A stretch of 64,000 nucleotides of DNA from Armatimonadota bacterium. Lineage in GTDB: Bacteria; Armatimonadota; Fimbriimonadia; Fimbriimonadales; Fimbriimonadaceae. Position 1 is the stretch's first letter. The number at the start of each line of letters is the position of its first letter. The notes under the pieces are model-generated. The model did not search any database and was not told where the DNA came from. It worked only from the letters and a program-made list of their open reading frames with translations. Of this stretch, positions 24,711 to 34,126 are shown in pieces. Location of the stretch: NCBI GenBank assembly GCA_025360125.1, contig JANYCU010000036.1, positions 1-64,000 of the forward strand. Direction: 5' to 3'. The position numbers and the translations under genes are program-made.

Positions 24711-26202
24711 GCAGGTCTTGGTTAAAGTGAAGGCCAATGTTTTTGGTTCTTGCAAGAGCTTGGGTTGCGACGTAGTTTGCCGAAATCAGTAAGTTTTTCG
24801 TTTCGATGGGGTGGCTTGAAAAGGGCGCCGTTGCCTGGGAATCATATTCCTTTATCAGGCCCTGAATGACTGCCGCGGTTTCTTTGAGGCCCTCGGTGGT
24901 GCGAACAATTCCGGCTCCCTTGGTCATTTGGTGCTGAAGGATGGTTCGGATGCGAACCGAGTTTGCCTCTGATACGCATTTGACGGGGACTGGTTCGAGC
25001 CGGGCGAAAATGCTCGACGTATTATTGACAACGGCTTCGGAGGCGGCTTTCGCGAAAACGATGGCTTCGAGAAGCGAGTTACTAGCTAGGCGGTTTGCGC
25101 CGTGCACTCCCGTTCGGGATACTTCTCCTGCTGCATAGAGCCCAGGAATTGTGGTTTGGCTCTGCGAGTTAGTTTTGACGCCTCCACACGAGTAGTGTTG
25201 AGCTGGGACAACGGGAATCCAGTCACGATCCATTTCGATACCGATCGTGCGGAGCTTTTCGTAAATGGTGGGGAATTCGTGGGTCAGTTGGTGGGTTTCG
25301 AGGTGGGTTGTGTCGAGGTAGACGCACCAAGTTTGTAGCTTCTTCATTTCCGCGTCTATGGCACGGGCGACGACATCGCGGGGGGCTAGTTCCAGTCGGG
25401 CATCGTAGTCGTACATGAATCTTCGTCCGTGATGGTTTCGGAGGGTACCGCCAGCACCGCGGACGGCTTCGGTGATGAGGAAACTCCGCATTTGAGGGTG
25501 GTAGAGCGTGGTGGGGTGGAATTGCATGAATTCCATATCGAGGATTTCGGCCCCGATAGCGTGGGCGAGGGCGATGCCATCGCCAGTTGCGACTCGGGGG
25601 TTGGTGGTGTGCTGATACATTCGCCCACAGCCGCCCGTTGCGAGCATGGTCGCTTTTGCGGCAAAGACTCTTTGTCCGAGCCCGCTGATGGTGGCTTGGC
25701 AGCCACGGCACACTCCGTCTACGGTGATCAGGGCGGTTACGTATGCCTTTTCGTAGATAGTGATGTTCTTAGAGGCTTGTACGGCGGCGACCATTGTACG
25801 CTCGACTTCCCAGCCGGTGTTGTCGGCGTGTCGCACGATTCGGTGGGTGCTGTGGCCTCCTTCTTTGCCGAGGGAGAGTTCGCCATGCTCCTTGTCGAAC
25901 TTTGCGCCGAGGTCTTCGAGCCATTGGATGGCGCCTGTGGCGTTTTGGACCAAGTAGCGGACGGCTTCGGGATCATTGATATTTCCGCCTGCTATGAGGG
26001 TGTCTTGCTCGTGTAGGAGCCAGGTATCGGATTCGCCGACGGCGGCAGCAATGCCACCTTGGGCCCACTGGGTGTTTGAGTCGCTAATTTCAGCTTTGGT
26101 GAGAACGCAGACCTTTGCGAACTCGGAAACAGAGAGCGCGAAGCTGAGGCCAGCCAGGCCGCTGCCGATAACTAGAAAATCATATTGCTCGGTGATTGCC
26201 AC
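24670..26202 (-). CDS. nadB: L-aspartate oxidase
   Basis: A 510-residue FAD enzyme that oxidises L-aspartate to iminoaspartate in de novo NAD synthesis. The FAD-binding VIGSGLAGLSFALSV is at residues 11-25, the second motif SNTQWAQGGIAAA is near 42-54, the substrate-binding EGGHSTHRIVRHAD is near 113-126, and the C-terminal CGGVKTNSQ, GLYAAGEVSRTGVHGANR and LASNSLLEAIVFA blocks are all present. The GTG start at 26202 follows the stop of the upstream glycosidase by 9 bp. nadA and nadC are not in the window. Confidence 0.95.
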   Translation of the reverse strand: MAITEQYDFLVIGSGLAGLSFALSVSEFAKVCVLTKAEISDSNTQWAQGGIAAAVGESDTWLLHEQDTLIAGGNINDPEAVRYLVQNATGAIQWLEDLGAKFDKEHGELSLGKEGGHSTHRIVRHADNTGWEVERTMVAAVQASKNITIYEKAYVTALITVDGVCRGCQATISGLGQRVFAAKATMLATGGCGRMYQHTTNPRVATGDGIALAHAIGAEILDMEFMQFHPTTLYHPQMRSFLITEAVRGAGGTLRNHHGRRFMYDYDARLELAPRDVVARAIDAEMKKLQTWCVYLDTTHLETHQLTHEFPTIYEKLRTIGIEMDRDWIPVVPAQHYSCGGVKTNSQSQTTIPGLYAAGEVSRTGVHGANRLASNSLLEAIVFAKAASEAVVNNTSSIFARLEPVPVKCVSEANSVRIRTILQHQMTKGAGIVRTTEGLKETAAVIQGLIKEYDSQATAPFSSHPIETKNLLISANYVATQALARTKNIGLHFNQDLPTESTQNIPVATR

Positions 26203-26211
26203 TACTTGTTC

Positions 26212-28452
26212 CTACGGAGACATCTTGACAGCTTTGACGGCAATATCGGATTCTATTACTGGAAGATCGAATTTTAGCTTGCCATCGAGGCCGACTTTTG
26301 TGATCGTCGTTCTGATTTCTTCTCCTTTCCAAGTGTCCCAAAGGATGACGTTCCAGTTTCCGTTTGACAGTCCATCGAGGACAAAGGTGGAGGCAGGAGC
26401 GGGGGCGACCTTTTCTTTTTGGACGCAGATTTTGGTCCAGGATCGATCTTCGACTCGGAGCCATGCGATTGCTACCGTGTCGCCGACGGTGGCCCAGCTG
26501 ACGAGTGGCGTCGTCGTGCGAGGGTTGAGGTCGCGGAATCGGTAATTTGCCATCAGCCAGTCTTGACCATTGTTGGTTACGGTTACGGAGTGTTTTCCGG
26601 CGGGAATTTGGACGGTGTAGGTCCCGTCGAATTGATGCATTGTTTCGGTTTTGGTGTTTCCGTCGGGGTCGGCGAAGTCGCGAGTGAGGTAAGTAGAGCC
26701 GTCGAGGTCAATTCTGAGTTTGGCGCCGCCAAAGCCCGATACACCTGAAACGATTACATCAAATGTAGTTGGTTTGTCGAAGGTGCAAGCGAATGTGACG
26801 GGGTTGTGGCAGTCTGGATGGTTGCCCATGCCGTGGAGTATCGAGGATAGAGGCATTTGGCCAGATGCTCCGGACGGTGAGATTTTAACTGTTCGGGGTT
26901 GATTGAATGGACTGGGTTCCCAGGTGGCTGGCCCCCCTTGGAGGGAGACATCTCGGCGAGGGATAGGATTTGGTTTGACTTTCCAGGTGATAGTCGGTTG
27001 AGTCTGGCGGAAGGCTTCGTTTTGCCAATCGATGCCTTTGATGAATTTGGCCACTGAACCGAAGAGGGGGTAAAGGCCTTTTGGTTCGATTAAGTTGTCC
27101 CACCACCACGGTTGGGCAGCTCCGCTGGAACCCATGCAGACGGAAATCCACATGGGGTCGTGGACTTGGATTCCGGTTGGGTCGTCTTCGGCGCGGGGCC
27201 CGCTTGCGTCGGCTCCGATTTCCGCAATATAGTGGGGTTTGCCCCAGCTTCCCTTCCGCGATTGTTGGTTTGCGATTTGGGAGATGATATCGGGCGATCC
27301 ATAGTTGTGGGTTTGGGTGTAATCCATTTCGGTCAAGTAGTCGATGTCTTTGAAGCCCATTGAATTTGCAAAACTTGTGGTGATGAGGTGATGGTACGGA
27401 TCAATTTTTTGGAGGTGCTTGGCCATTCGTTGATGCCAATCTTTGACTAATTCGAGGGGCATATCTCGGGTCATGTCGACTTCATTCCAGAGTTCCCAGG
27501 CGAATACGGTTGGGTCGGCTGAATAGCGAGCCACGAGGTATTGGAGTTTTTCCATGTAGACCCGGTCCATTTCAGGGCTTTGCCAAAACTCGGAGGTGGA
27601 GTGGAGGATTCCTCCATTGGCGATGTTGAAGGCACCTTCTTCCCAATTTGGATAGCCGTCTTTGTCGCGCAACATATTGTAGGAATCGATACAGAGCTTG
27701 ACCTTCATATCGTACTTGCGAGCGAGTTTGAGGACATAGTCGAGGCGCCAAAGATTTTCGAGCGAAAATTGGCCAAGACCCTTTCCATCTTTGGCCAGTC
27801 CTGGTTGTTCGATGCCGAATGTGGACCAATGTGGGCTTAGCCAAACGCGGAAAAAATTACACCCTTGGGCGGCGTATTGGGGAATCCATTTGTCATAGCT
27901 GACGGTACCTGGTTCACCGCCCCAACAAACATTTGCCCCAAGTGGGAAGAAGCTCTTTCCATCGGACGTTTGAAAGAACCGTCTATCTTTTTCGGAAACG
28001 GTGGCGAAGCCGGACTTGATCGCGGGAGTCACGGTCACTTCACATTCATCGGTGATTGACGAGCCGCTTCGGTCCTTCACAGTGGCGCCAATTTTATGCG
28101 GACCGAGTTTTCGGAAAGAAATTCGTGCTCGCCATTTTCCGGTTGTGGCTTTTGTGATGACCTCTTTTCCATCGACTATTTTTCTTTCACAGTCAGCATC
28201 GAAGTAGCCGGAAAAGGTGGATGTTTGGCCATCAGGATCGTTCACCTGAACTCGAACGGAAATATCACTGGAGTCGAAGGGATTGTCGTAGGTGGCTTTG
28301 AGCGTTATGTCAAAGTCGACGGTCTCATATTGGTTTGTGACGGATACCGAAGGTTTGATCGTTCGGGCGGAAAGGGCTTCTCGGCTTTGGTATGGCGTGA
28401 TAATTGGCGATGCCAGTGCAGATAGGAATCCCAGGAGGCCAATAAAAACCAT
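26212..28452 (-). CDS. Secreted glycoside hydrolase, GH5-like with DUF5060 domain
   Basis: A 746-residue exported enzyme. The ATG at 28452 gives a signal peptide (MVFIGLLGFLSALAS), and TATAGT lies 10 nt upstream on the minus strand; an in-frame GTG at 28464 is an alternative. A DUF5060-like beta domain (about 25-120) is followed by a TIM barrel. WELWNEVDMTRD (near 322) would hold the acid/base Glu and YIAEIGADASG (near 413) the nucleophile Glu of a GH-A clan enzyme. The C-terminal part contains beta-sandwich modules. It probably acts on plant or microbial polysaccharide. It shares a divergent intergenic region with the GH127 gene. Confidence 0.8.
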   Translation of the reverse strand: MVFIGLLGFLSALASPIITPYQSREALSARTIKPSVSVTNQYETVDFDITLKATYDNPFDSSDISVRVQVNDPDGQTSTFSGYFDADCERKIVDGKEVITKATTGKWRARISFRKLGPHKIGATVKDRSGSSITDECEVTVTPAIKSGFATVSEKDRRFFQTSDGKSFFPLGANVCWGGEPGTVSYDKWIPQYAAQGCNFFRVWLSPHWSTFGIEQPGLAKDGKGLGQFSLENLWRLDYVLKLARKYDMKVKLCIDSYNMLRDKDGYPNWEEGAFNIANGGILHSTSEFWQSPEMDRVYMEKLQYLVARYSADPTVFAWELWNEVDMTRDMPLELVKDWHQRMAKHLQKIDPYHHLITTSFANSMGFKDIDYLTEMDYTQTHNYGSPDIISQIANQQSRKGSWGKPHYIAEIGADASGPRAEDDPTGIQVHDPMWISVCMGSSGAAQPWWWDNLIEPKGLYPLFGSVAKFIKGIDWQNEAFRQTQPTITWKVKPNPIPRRDVSLQGGPATWEPSPFNQPRTVKISPSGASGQMPLSSILHGMGNHPDCHNPVTFACTFDKPTTFDVIVSGVSGFGGAKLRIDLDGSTYLTRDFADPDGNTKTETMHQFDGTYTVQIPAGKHSVTVTNNGQDWLMANYRFRDLNPRTTTPLVSWATVGDTVAIAWLRVEDRSWTKICVQKEKVAPAPASTFVLDGLSNGNWNVILWDTWKGEEIRTTITKVGLDGKLKFDLPVIESDIAVKAVKMSP

Positions 28453-28479
28453 TAGTCCCTTCACTATAGTAAGGATTGG

Positions 28480-28508
28480 TTGATTGGTGCAAGGTTTCCA
28501 GGTAAAAA
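28480..28508 (+). promoter_or_regulatory. Candidate leaderless promoter of the GH127 gene
   Basis: TTGATT (28480-28485), a 17-bp spacer and TAAAAA (28503-28508) stand 6 nt before the GTG at 28515. No leader would remain in the mRNA. Confidence 0.55.
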
Positions 28509-28514
28509 CGGGAA

Positions 28515-30863
28515 GTGATTGCGGCTTCACTTCTTCTTCTTTTGCATTTGGCTGGTGGTTCTATGGCGCGAGCCAAAATTGAACCCGTTTCTTGGATGAA
28601 TGTACGCGTCAAAAGTGACTTTTGGTCGCCCCGCCAAAAATCGTTGCTGACCCACACGATGAGGGAGCAGTTTGACCAACTTGTCGATAAGAAGTATAAG
28701 CAAAACTTTGAGCGCGCGGCAAAGCGGTTGACGGGTGGCTACGTCGGTTATGTTTTCAATGATTCCGATGTCTACAAGGTTTTAGAGGCGGCAAGCTTCA
28801 CCCTCGGGATTGAGCGAGCACCGTGGCTCGAAAAAGAAGTTGATGAATGGATTGATCTGATTAGCCGGGCGCAAGAATCGGATGGCTACCTTGACTGCCA
28901 TTACCAATTGATGGAGCCAAAGAATAAGTGGACGAACCTTCGTGACAACCACGAAATGTATTGCGCGGGCCACCTGTTTGAGGCGGCTGCGGCTCACTAT
29001 CAGGCGACGGGTAAGACGACGTTGCTTAATGTTGCGAAAAAGCTTGCCGATCAAATGGACGCCCGTTTTGGTCCAGGCAAACACATGGGATATCCTGGCC
29101 ACCCAGAGGCGGAACTAGCCCTTTTTAAGTTGGCTAAGGCCACAGGTGAGCAACGGTATGCGAAGTTGGCGGAATTCTTTTTGAATAGCCGGGGATCCAA
29201 ATGGTTTGCCACGGAGCATAACACTCCTTTGAGTGAATACAACGGTGATTATTGGAGCGACAATGCCATGATCCGGGATCATGATACGATCATCGGACAC
29301 GCTGTTCGAGCGGCTTATCTGATGAGCGGGGCAACGGACCTAGCCCGGGCAACGGATGATCCGAAATTAGTCTCAATGCTTGACCGAATCTGGGCATCGA
29401 CGACCGAGAAGCGAATGTTTGTTACCGGGGGAATCGGACCAAGCGGAAGCAACGAAGGGTTTACCGTTGACTACGACTTGCCGACGTTTAGTGCGTATCA
29501 AGAGTCTTGTGCGAGCATCGCAAACGCGCTCTGGAATTACCGGATGGCATTGCTTCATGGCGATGGGAAATATGCCGACATTATGGAAACCGCGATCTAT
29601 AACGGATCGCTTGCGGGAATCAATTACGAAGGCGACAAGTATTACTACACGAATCCTTTAGCGAGCCATGGGGGACATCATCGTCAGGATTGGTTTGCTT
29701 GTGCCTGTTGTCCGCCAAACTTGGCTCGCCTTATTGGGCAGGTTGGTGGCCTGGCCTACGCACAATCTGCGGATGCGGCTTATATCATGCTTTATGTCGG
29801 CGGTACGGCAAAATTGAATATTGGCGGCACCGATGTTGGTTTGAATGTCGAAACAAAGTATCCGTACGATGGTGCGATTAGAGTCATGGTTGATCCCACA
29901 GTATCGAAGCATTTCGCCCTGAACTTTCGGGTTCCATCTTGGGTTGAAGGGATTGGAATTCGGGTGAATGGTCGTTCGGAGCGATTCTTTGTTCCGAATG
30001 GTTTTGCGAAAATTGAGCGGACATGGAAAAAGGGCGATGTCGTGACGATGGATATTGACATGCGCGTGCGACGAGTCATTTCGCATCCATCGGTGAAGGA
30101 GACTTTTGGCATGTATTCGTTCGAGCGTGGCCCATTGGTTTATTGTCTGGAAGGGGTGGACAATCCATTTGATATGGATAAGGTCGGGATTCCGATTAAT
30201 AGCGAGGTCAAGCCAAAGAATGAGCCGAGTCTCTTTGGCGGCACGGTGGTTTTAGAGGGCGATGCGTTTCTAACCCGCGATGAAACTTGGACTGGCAAGC
30301 TATTTGCGAGTACTTCGGCCATTAAGCCCGTCAAATTCCGAGCGATTCCTTACTGTTTTTGGGATAACCGTGGATCGAGTGAAATGCGCGTTTGGGTGAA
30401 CGCCAATCCGATGCCTGCGCCGATGAGAGGAATTGAGAAGGATGCAACGGTGAGCATGTCGTTTACGAATTCGAATTGTGATCCTGGTGGAGCCAATGAT
30501 GGTTATATACCGACAGACAGTAACCAGGTGTCGCCGAAACAGTGTCATTTCTGGCCACATAAGGGCGGACAAGAATGGGTTCAGTATTCGTTCCCGAAGA
30601 ATACAACGGTTAGTTCGACCCGAATCTATTGGTTTGATGACACTGGGCATGGCGAATGTCGAATTCCTCAGTCCTGGGTTCTACAAGTGAAGGAAGGTCG
30701 CGATTGGAAAACCGTCCCGTTGAAGATGGGAGATAAATATTCCCTTGCTTTGAATGCCTGGAACGAGGTTCATTTTGCTCCAGTTAAGGGGCAGGAATTT
30801 CGACTTCTGGTTGACCAGAAAAAAAACTGGGCTTCGGGAATTCATGAATGGCAAATTTACTAG
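28515..30863 (+). CDS. Secreted beta-L-arabinofuranosidase, GH127
   Basis: A 782-residue exported enzyme of the GH127 (DUF1680) family, which removes beta-L-arabinofuranose from plant glycoproteins and glycans. The GTG start gives a signal peptide (about residues 1-20). The zinc/cysteine centre is complete: QESCASIA supplies the Glu-x-Cys ligands (near 331) and CACCPPN supplies the catalytic Cys-Cys pair (near 396). A six-hairpin barrel precedes it, and the C-terminal 150 residues resemble a discoidin (F5/8-type) sugar-binding domain (VQYSFPKNTTVSSTRIYWFDD). The adjacent divergent GH5-like gene suggests a polysaccharide-use locus. Confidence 0.9.
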   Translation: MIAASLLLLLHLAGGSMARAKIEPVSWMNVRVKSDFWSPRQKSLLTHTMREQFDQLVDKKYKQNFERAAKRLTGGYVGYVFNDSDVYKVLEAASFTLGIERAPWLEKEVDEWIDLISRAQESDGYLDCHYQLMEPKNKWTNLRDNHEMYCAGHLFEAAAAHYQATGKTTLLNVAKKLADQMDARFGPGKHMGYPGHPEAELALFKLAKATGEQRYAKLAEFFLNSRGSKWFATEHNTPLSEYNGDYWSDNAMIRDHDTIIGHAVRAAYLMSGATDLARATDDPKLVSMLDRIWASTTEKRMFVTGGIGPSGSNEGFTVDYDLPTFSAYQESCASIANALWNYRMALLHGDGKYADIMETAIYNGSLAGINYEGDKYYYTNPLASHGGHHRQDWFACACCPPNLARLIGQVGGLAYAQSADAAYIMLYVGGTAKLNIGGTDVGLNVETKYPYDGAIRVMVDPTVSKHFALNFRVPSWVEGIGIRVNGRSERFFVPNGFAKIERTWKKGDVVTMDIDMRVRRVISHPSVKETFGMYSFERGPLVYCLEGVDNPFDMDKVGIPINSEVKPKNEPSLFGGTVVLEGDAFLTRDETWTGKLFASTSAIKPVKFRAIPYCFWDNRGSSEMRVWVNANPMPAPMRGIEKDATVSMSFTNSNCDPGGANDGYIPTDSNQVSPKQCHFWPHKGGQEWVQYSFPKNTTVSSTRIYWFDDTGHGECRIPQSWVLQVKEGRDWKTVPLKMGDKYSLALNAWNEVHFAPVKGQEFRLLVDQKKNWASGIHEWQIY

Positions 30864-30874
30864 GTCTTTTTTCG

Positions 30875-30903
30875 TTGCATTTTGCCCGAAAAGCAACTAG
30901 AAT
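30875..30903 (+). promoter_or_regulatory. Candidate leaderless promoter of the beta-propeller gene
   Basis: TTGCAT (30875-30880), a 17-bp spacer and TAGAAT (30898-30903) stand 6 nt before the ATG at 30910, with no Shine-Dalgarno. Confidence 0.6.
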
Positions 30904-30909
30904 TCGACT

Positions 30910-32427
30910 ATGGTTTTAAGTGTTCTTCTTTCTTTGGCTGCGCATAGTTCGTCTGGTCAAATAATTTCGCGAACGAGTCAAGTTTGGGCTGGGCACGGAG
31001 GGAACTGGTCTCATACGGGAATTTCTTCGGTTCCATCGAGAAAGTTGGACGCTATTCTTTGGAGCGCGCCGATCGACTTGAATCCGCGTTATAGTGGAAA
31101 CGACCTCTTGACCCATTACGGTGAGGTATGCGTTACGGGCTCGAACATTGTTATCACTTCGGTGAAGCAAAACCTGACTGATGGTTTTAAGATTCAAGCC
31201 TACAAAGGCACTGGGGCTGCCGTTTGGCTTGCCGATACCGATTACTCATTACCATCTCAAAGTTGGATACCGAGTTGCAGCCCGACGTTAGTTTTCACTC
31301 GTGGAACCTTTGCCGACCCGATGGTTGCTTACCCGATGGGTGGTGGACGAGTCGCTTTTCGGTCAACAACTAGCCCGAGTGCTTTGCCGGTGGTTCACGC
31401 ATTTTACGGGGATGCGAATTTTTCGGCAAATTCAGCACCTTACTTGAGCAACGTCAAGATTTGTACGCCATTGACGACGAGTCTCGATGGCACGATTTAC
31501 TTTGGTTTCCAAGTTTCGGGAGGGAATCCGTTGAACCTTACGAGCGGACTTGGGAAGATCGATAAGGACGGCAATGGTTCTTGGATTCCGGCTAGCTCGC
31601 TGTCTGGCGACGGGGCAGTCAACCAAATGAAGATCAATTGTGCCCCAGGGCTGGATGCTCGCAGTCAGAACCTGTATGTTACGACGAGTACCGGAAGCTT
31701 TGGCCGAGGATTTCTCGCTCGAGTTAATCCTTCGACATTTCAAGTCTTGAGCCGGGTGCGTTTATTGGATCCGCGCAATGGTAACGATGCTAATATTGAC
31801 GACCAAGGGACTTCTTCTCCTTTGATTGGACCAGATGGCGATGTCTACCAAGGCGTTTTGGTTAGTGGAAATCACTCTCGAGGATTCTTGCTCCATTACT
31901 CTGCTGATTTGAGCCAGACAAAAATCCCTGGTGCGTTTGGTTGGGACGATACTCCGACCGTCGTTCCGAGTTATATGGTTGGTGGGTACACGGGTAATTC
32001 CTCGTATCTCCTCTTTTGTAAATACAACAACTACGCGGGTGCAGGTGGAACTGGACAGAACCGTGTAGCGGTTGTCGACCCTAACACGTCGGACCTTGAC
32101 ACGATTTCGAATATTCAAACGATGCGCATAGCTGATTCGGTGCTTTGCCCGACGCCTGACGGAGAGTTTCCGGGTACCCCGGGTGCCGTTCGAGAATGGT
32201 GTGTTAATTCAGCCGCGATAGACGTGCCAAAGAGTTGCGTGATCGTCAGTGCCGAGGATGGGGTTTTGTACCGCTGGAACTTGCAGACCCACTCGCTGAC
32301 GGAGTCGATTCGCATTTCACCTCCGCCGGGAATTGGCGAGGCCTATACTCCGACGGCAATTGGCCCCGATGGGCGCATCTACGCAATGTCGAACGCGACG
32401 CTGTTCGCCATCGGTATTAATCGGTAG
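30910..32427 (+). CDS. Secreted beta-propeller-like protein
   Basis: A 505-residue exported protein with a signal peptide (about residues 1-19). The body has repeated beta-blade segments of the PQQ/quinoprotein kind, each with a Gly-x-Ala/Val core and a following Trp or Tyr, for example DGTIYFGFQVSG, DGDVYQGVLVSG, EDGVLYRWNLQTHSL and DGRIYAMSNATLFAIG. No enzymatic residues for PQQ binding are obvious, so a binding or scaffold role is possible. Its TAG shares one base with the GTG of the next gene (TAGTG), so both are translated together. The partner is a c-type cytochrome, which suggests a redox function. Confidence 0.65.
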   Translation: MVLSVLLSLAAHSSSGQIISRTSQVWAGHGGNWSHTGISSVPSRKLDAILWSAPIDLNPRYSGNDLLTHYGEVCVTGSNIVITSVKQNLTDGFKIQAYKGTGAAVWLADTDYSLPSQSWIPSCSPTLVFTRGTFADPMVAYPMGGGRVAFRSTTSPSALPVVHAFYGDANFSANSAPYLSNVKICTPLTTSLDGTIYFGFQVSGGNPLNLTSGLGKIDKDGNGSWIPASSLSGDGAVNQMKINCAPGLDARSQNLYVTTSTGSFGRGFLARVNPSTFQVLSRVRLLDPRNGNDANIDDQGTSSPLIGPDGDVYQGVLVSGNHSRGFLLHYSADLSQTKIPGAFGWDDTPTVVPSYMVGGYTGNSSYLLFCKYNNYAGAGGTGQNRVAVVDPNTSDLDTISNIQTMRIADSVLCPTPDGEFPGTPGAVREWCVNSAAIDVPKSCVIVSAEDGVLYRWNLQTHSLTESIRISPPPGIGEAYTPTAIGPDGRIYAMSNATLFAIGINR

Positions 32428-33779
32428 TGGTTTTGACTTCCTGGCTTGTGGCTCTTGTGGCTCTTGTGGCGGCTGGATCGCAAGGCAGGAATTCGTCTCT
32501 AGATGCGTGGTTTCTGAAGGATGGGAAGGGCCAGAGTTGCGCTTCGTGCCACTCGGTTGATGGAATTGAACTTCGAGGTTTTTCTGAAGCTGATTTGTCG
32601 CGGAGGATGGCACGGCATCATCCGAACGAGGTTGCGGCGAAAATTCGGGGGATCCTTTTGGGGAAGGTTCCAGCGGAATCGGGTCTGGAAACTCGTCCAC
32701 TGCAACCGGGCGGTGCGGTTTTGGCGGGAGCCACTGCGGTTGATCGTGATAACGCCTTTTTGGCGCAAATCAAAAGTAAGTTTCCTGAGTTATTGAAGCC
32801 AATTCAGGATTTACCCGGTGCATTGGCGTTTCAGAAAGCGGTTTTGAGTATCGACCTTCGGCAGTTGTCGATTGGGATTCCTCTGAATCGATTGAGTGAG
32901 GATGGATTTCACGGAGAGAGTCATCGGAGCATTGCGAATTGGTTTCCTGATGTCGTGACTTTTGATTCGGACCAGCTTAGGGTTGAGTTGGAGAAGTACC
33001 GAGCGGACCCGAGTGACTTCAATTTGGCCGATGTCGACAATAAGTTACTGGCTATTGCGACGGTGAATAGTCCTTTTGCTGAGCTGTCACTCGCGAAATA
33101 TCGGTGCTTGATGGTGTATCAGCATGAGTTGAGGACGGGGCGGGCTTCGAACGTTTTGCTGAAGGGGAATCCGTTTTGGCTGGTTGGGGAATTTGGTCGT
33201 ACGTACCCGGACGCGGATCCGGTGACGATTAGAGTTCCAGAAGAGATTGCCGCCGCGAAGGCGATGCCTCAGACCTATAAGGACCAATTAAGGGAATTGA
33301 GGCTGCCGTGGTTTTGGTTGGGTTGGATTTTTGACCCGAGCCTTACGAAGACATCGCTTTCGAAGGAGACGGTTCGCGGGGATTATTTCTGTCGGTCGTT
33401 GGAGGGAGACGGGCCTTATATTGGGCATGAGATTTTTATGCTGAGCCGAAAGCTGGCAGAGCAGACTCGGAATCCGCTGTACGCCAAGATTCCGTTTGAG
33501 ATTCAGTACTCGTTCTTCTTGACAAATATTCCGCTGGTTGAGAGGGAGCCGAAGGACGCGGCGGCAAAGGCGATTTTTCGTCAGTTGACGGCGAATTCGT
33601 TTCGGATGTCATTGTTTTTGCTTCGGGACGATTTGACTCGGACCAATCGGGCGCTTCACGCAGTGCCGCAGGCTAACCAGATCCAGTACATGCGGAAGTA
33701 TTTGGAAGCAATTGGTTCGCCGGAGCCGGGGCTGATTGATTCGACGCTGAAATTGTTGAAGAGCGCGAAGATTAATTAG
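32427..33779 (+). CDS. Secreted single-haem cytochrome c protein
   Basis: A 450-residue exported protein starting at GTG 32427, which overlaps the previous stop by 1 nt. Residues 1-19 are a signal peptide. The only haem motif is CASCH at about residues 36-40, followed by a segment (LRGFSEADLSRRMARHHP) like a small cytochrome c fold. The remaining 350 residues are mainly helical and of unknown family, with KYRCLMVYQHELRTGR and WFWLGWIFDPSL as conserved-looking blocks. The coupling to a beta-propeller suggests a periplasmic redox pair. No methionine axial ligand can be assigned with confidence. Confidence 0.7.
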   Translation: MVLTSWLVALVALVAAGSQGRNSSLDAWFLKDGKGQSCASCHSVDGIELRGFSEADLSRRMARHHPNEVAAKIRGILLGKVPAESGLETRPLQPGGAVLAGATAVDRDNAFLAQIKSKFPELLKPIQDLPGALAFQKAVLSIDLRQLSIGIPLNRLSEDGFHGESHRSIANWFPDVVTFDSDQLRVELEKYRADPSDFNLADVDNKLLAIATVNSPFAELSLAKYRCLMVYQHELRTGRASNVLLKGNPFWLVGEFGRTYPDADPVTIRVPEEIAAAKAMPQTYKDQLRELRLPWFWLGWIFDPSLTKTSLSKETVRGDYFCRSLEGDGPYIGHEIFMLSRKLAEQTRNPLYAKIPFEIQYSFFLTNIPLVEREPKDAAAKAIFRQLTANSFRMSLFLLRDDLTRTNRALHAVPQANQIQYMRKYLEAIGSPEPGLIDSTLKLLKSAKIN

Positions 33780-33863
33780 TTTGAGTCAGGATGGCGGCAG
33801 AATAATCAGCCCCTTCGTCAGGCAAATCGACGTGTCATCCAATCTCTCTTCAAGGTGGTCAGC

Positions 33864-34013
33864 TTAAGTGGGACCAGTCACAGTGACTTGGAGAGCGTCT
33901 TGGGGTCCGAGTTTGAGTTTGGTGCGGATGTCTTCGGGAACTTGGCGGAAAGGGATGCCGAGAGTACCTTTTCGGGGAAGCGTTCCGGCGATTAAAAGTC
34001 CAGCAACAAGCAC
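33864..34013 (-). CDS. Small SpoVT/AbrB-like protein, possibly a remnant
   Basis: A 49-residue frame from GTG 34013 to TAA at 33864. The core RKGTLGIPFRQVPEDIRTKLK followed by LGPQDALQVTVTG has the swapped-hairpin AbrB pattern seen in antitoxins (KGxxxIPxxxRxxLxLxxGDxVxV). The N-terminus is a short hydrophobic stretch rather than the usual Met-x-x-x start, and a stop lies just upstream, so it may be truncated. It is alone in the 347-bp gap between the cytochrome gene and the aminotransferase (33780-34126); the rest of that gap shows nothing else except the promoter at 34091. No toxin partner is visible. Confidence 0.4.
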   Translation of the reverse strand: MLVAGLLIAGTLPRKGTLGIPFRQVPEDIRTKLKLGPQDALQVTVTGPT

Positions 34014-34090
34014 GACGATGAGACCGGGTTAACCGCATCACAGGGAAATACGTGCAGGGTTCAAAATCTAGTTCCTAGACTCCAAAATCG

Positions 34091-34119
34091 TTGTAGTTTT
34101 GTCGGATAAGTCATATACT
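34091..34119 (+). promoter_or_regulatory. Candidate leaderless promoter of the class V aminotransferase
   Basis: TTGTAG (34091-34096), a 17-bp spacer and TATACT (34114-34119) stand 7 nt before the ATG at 34127. Confidence 0.6.
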
Positions 34120-34126
34120 GCCGGGT

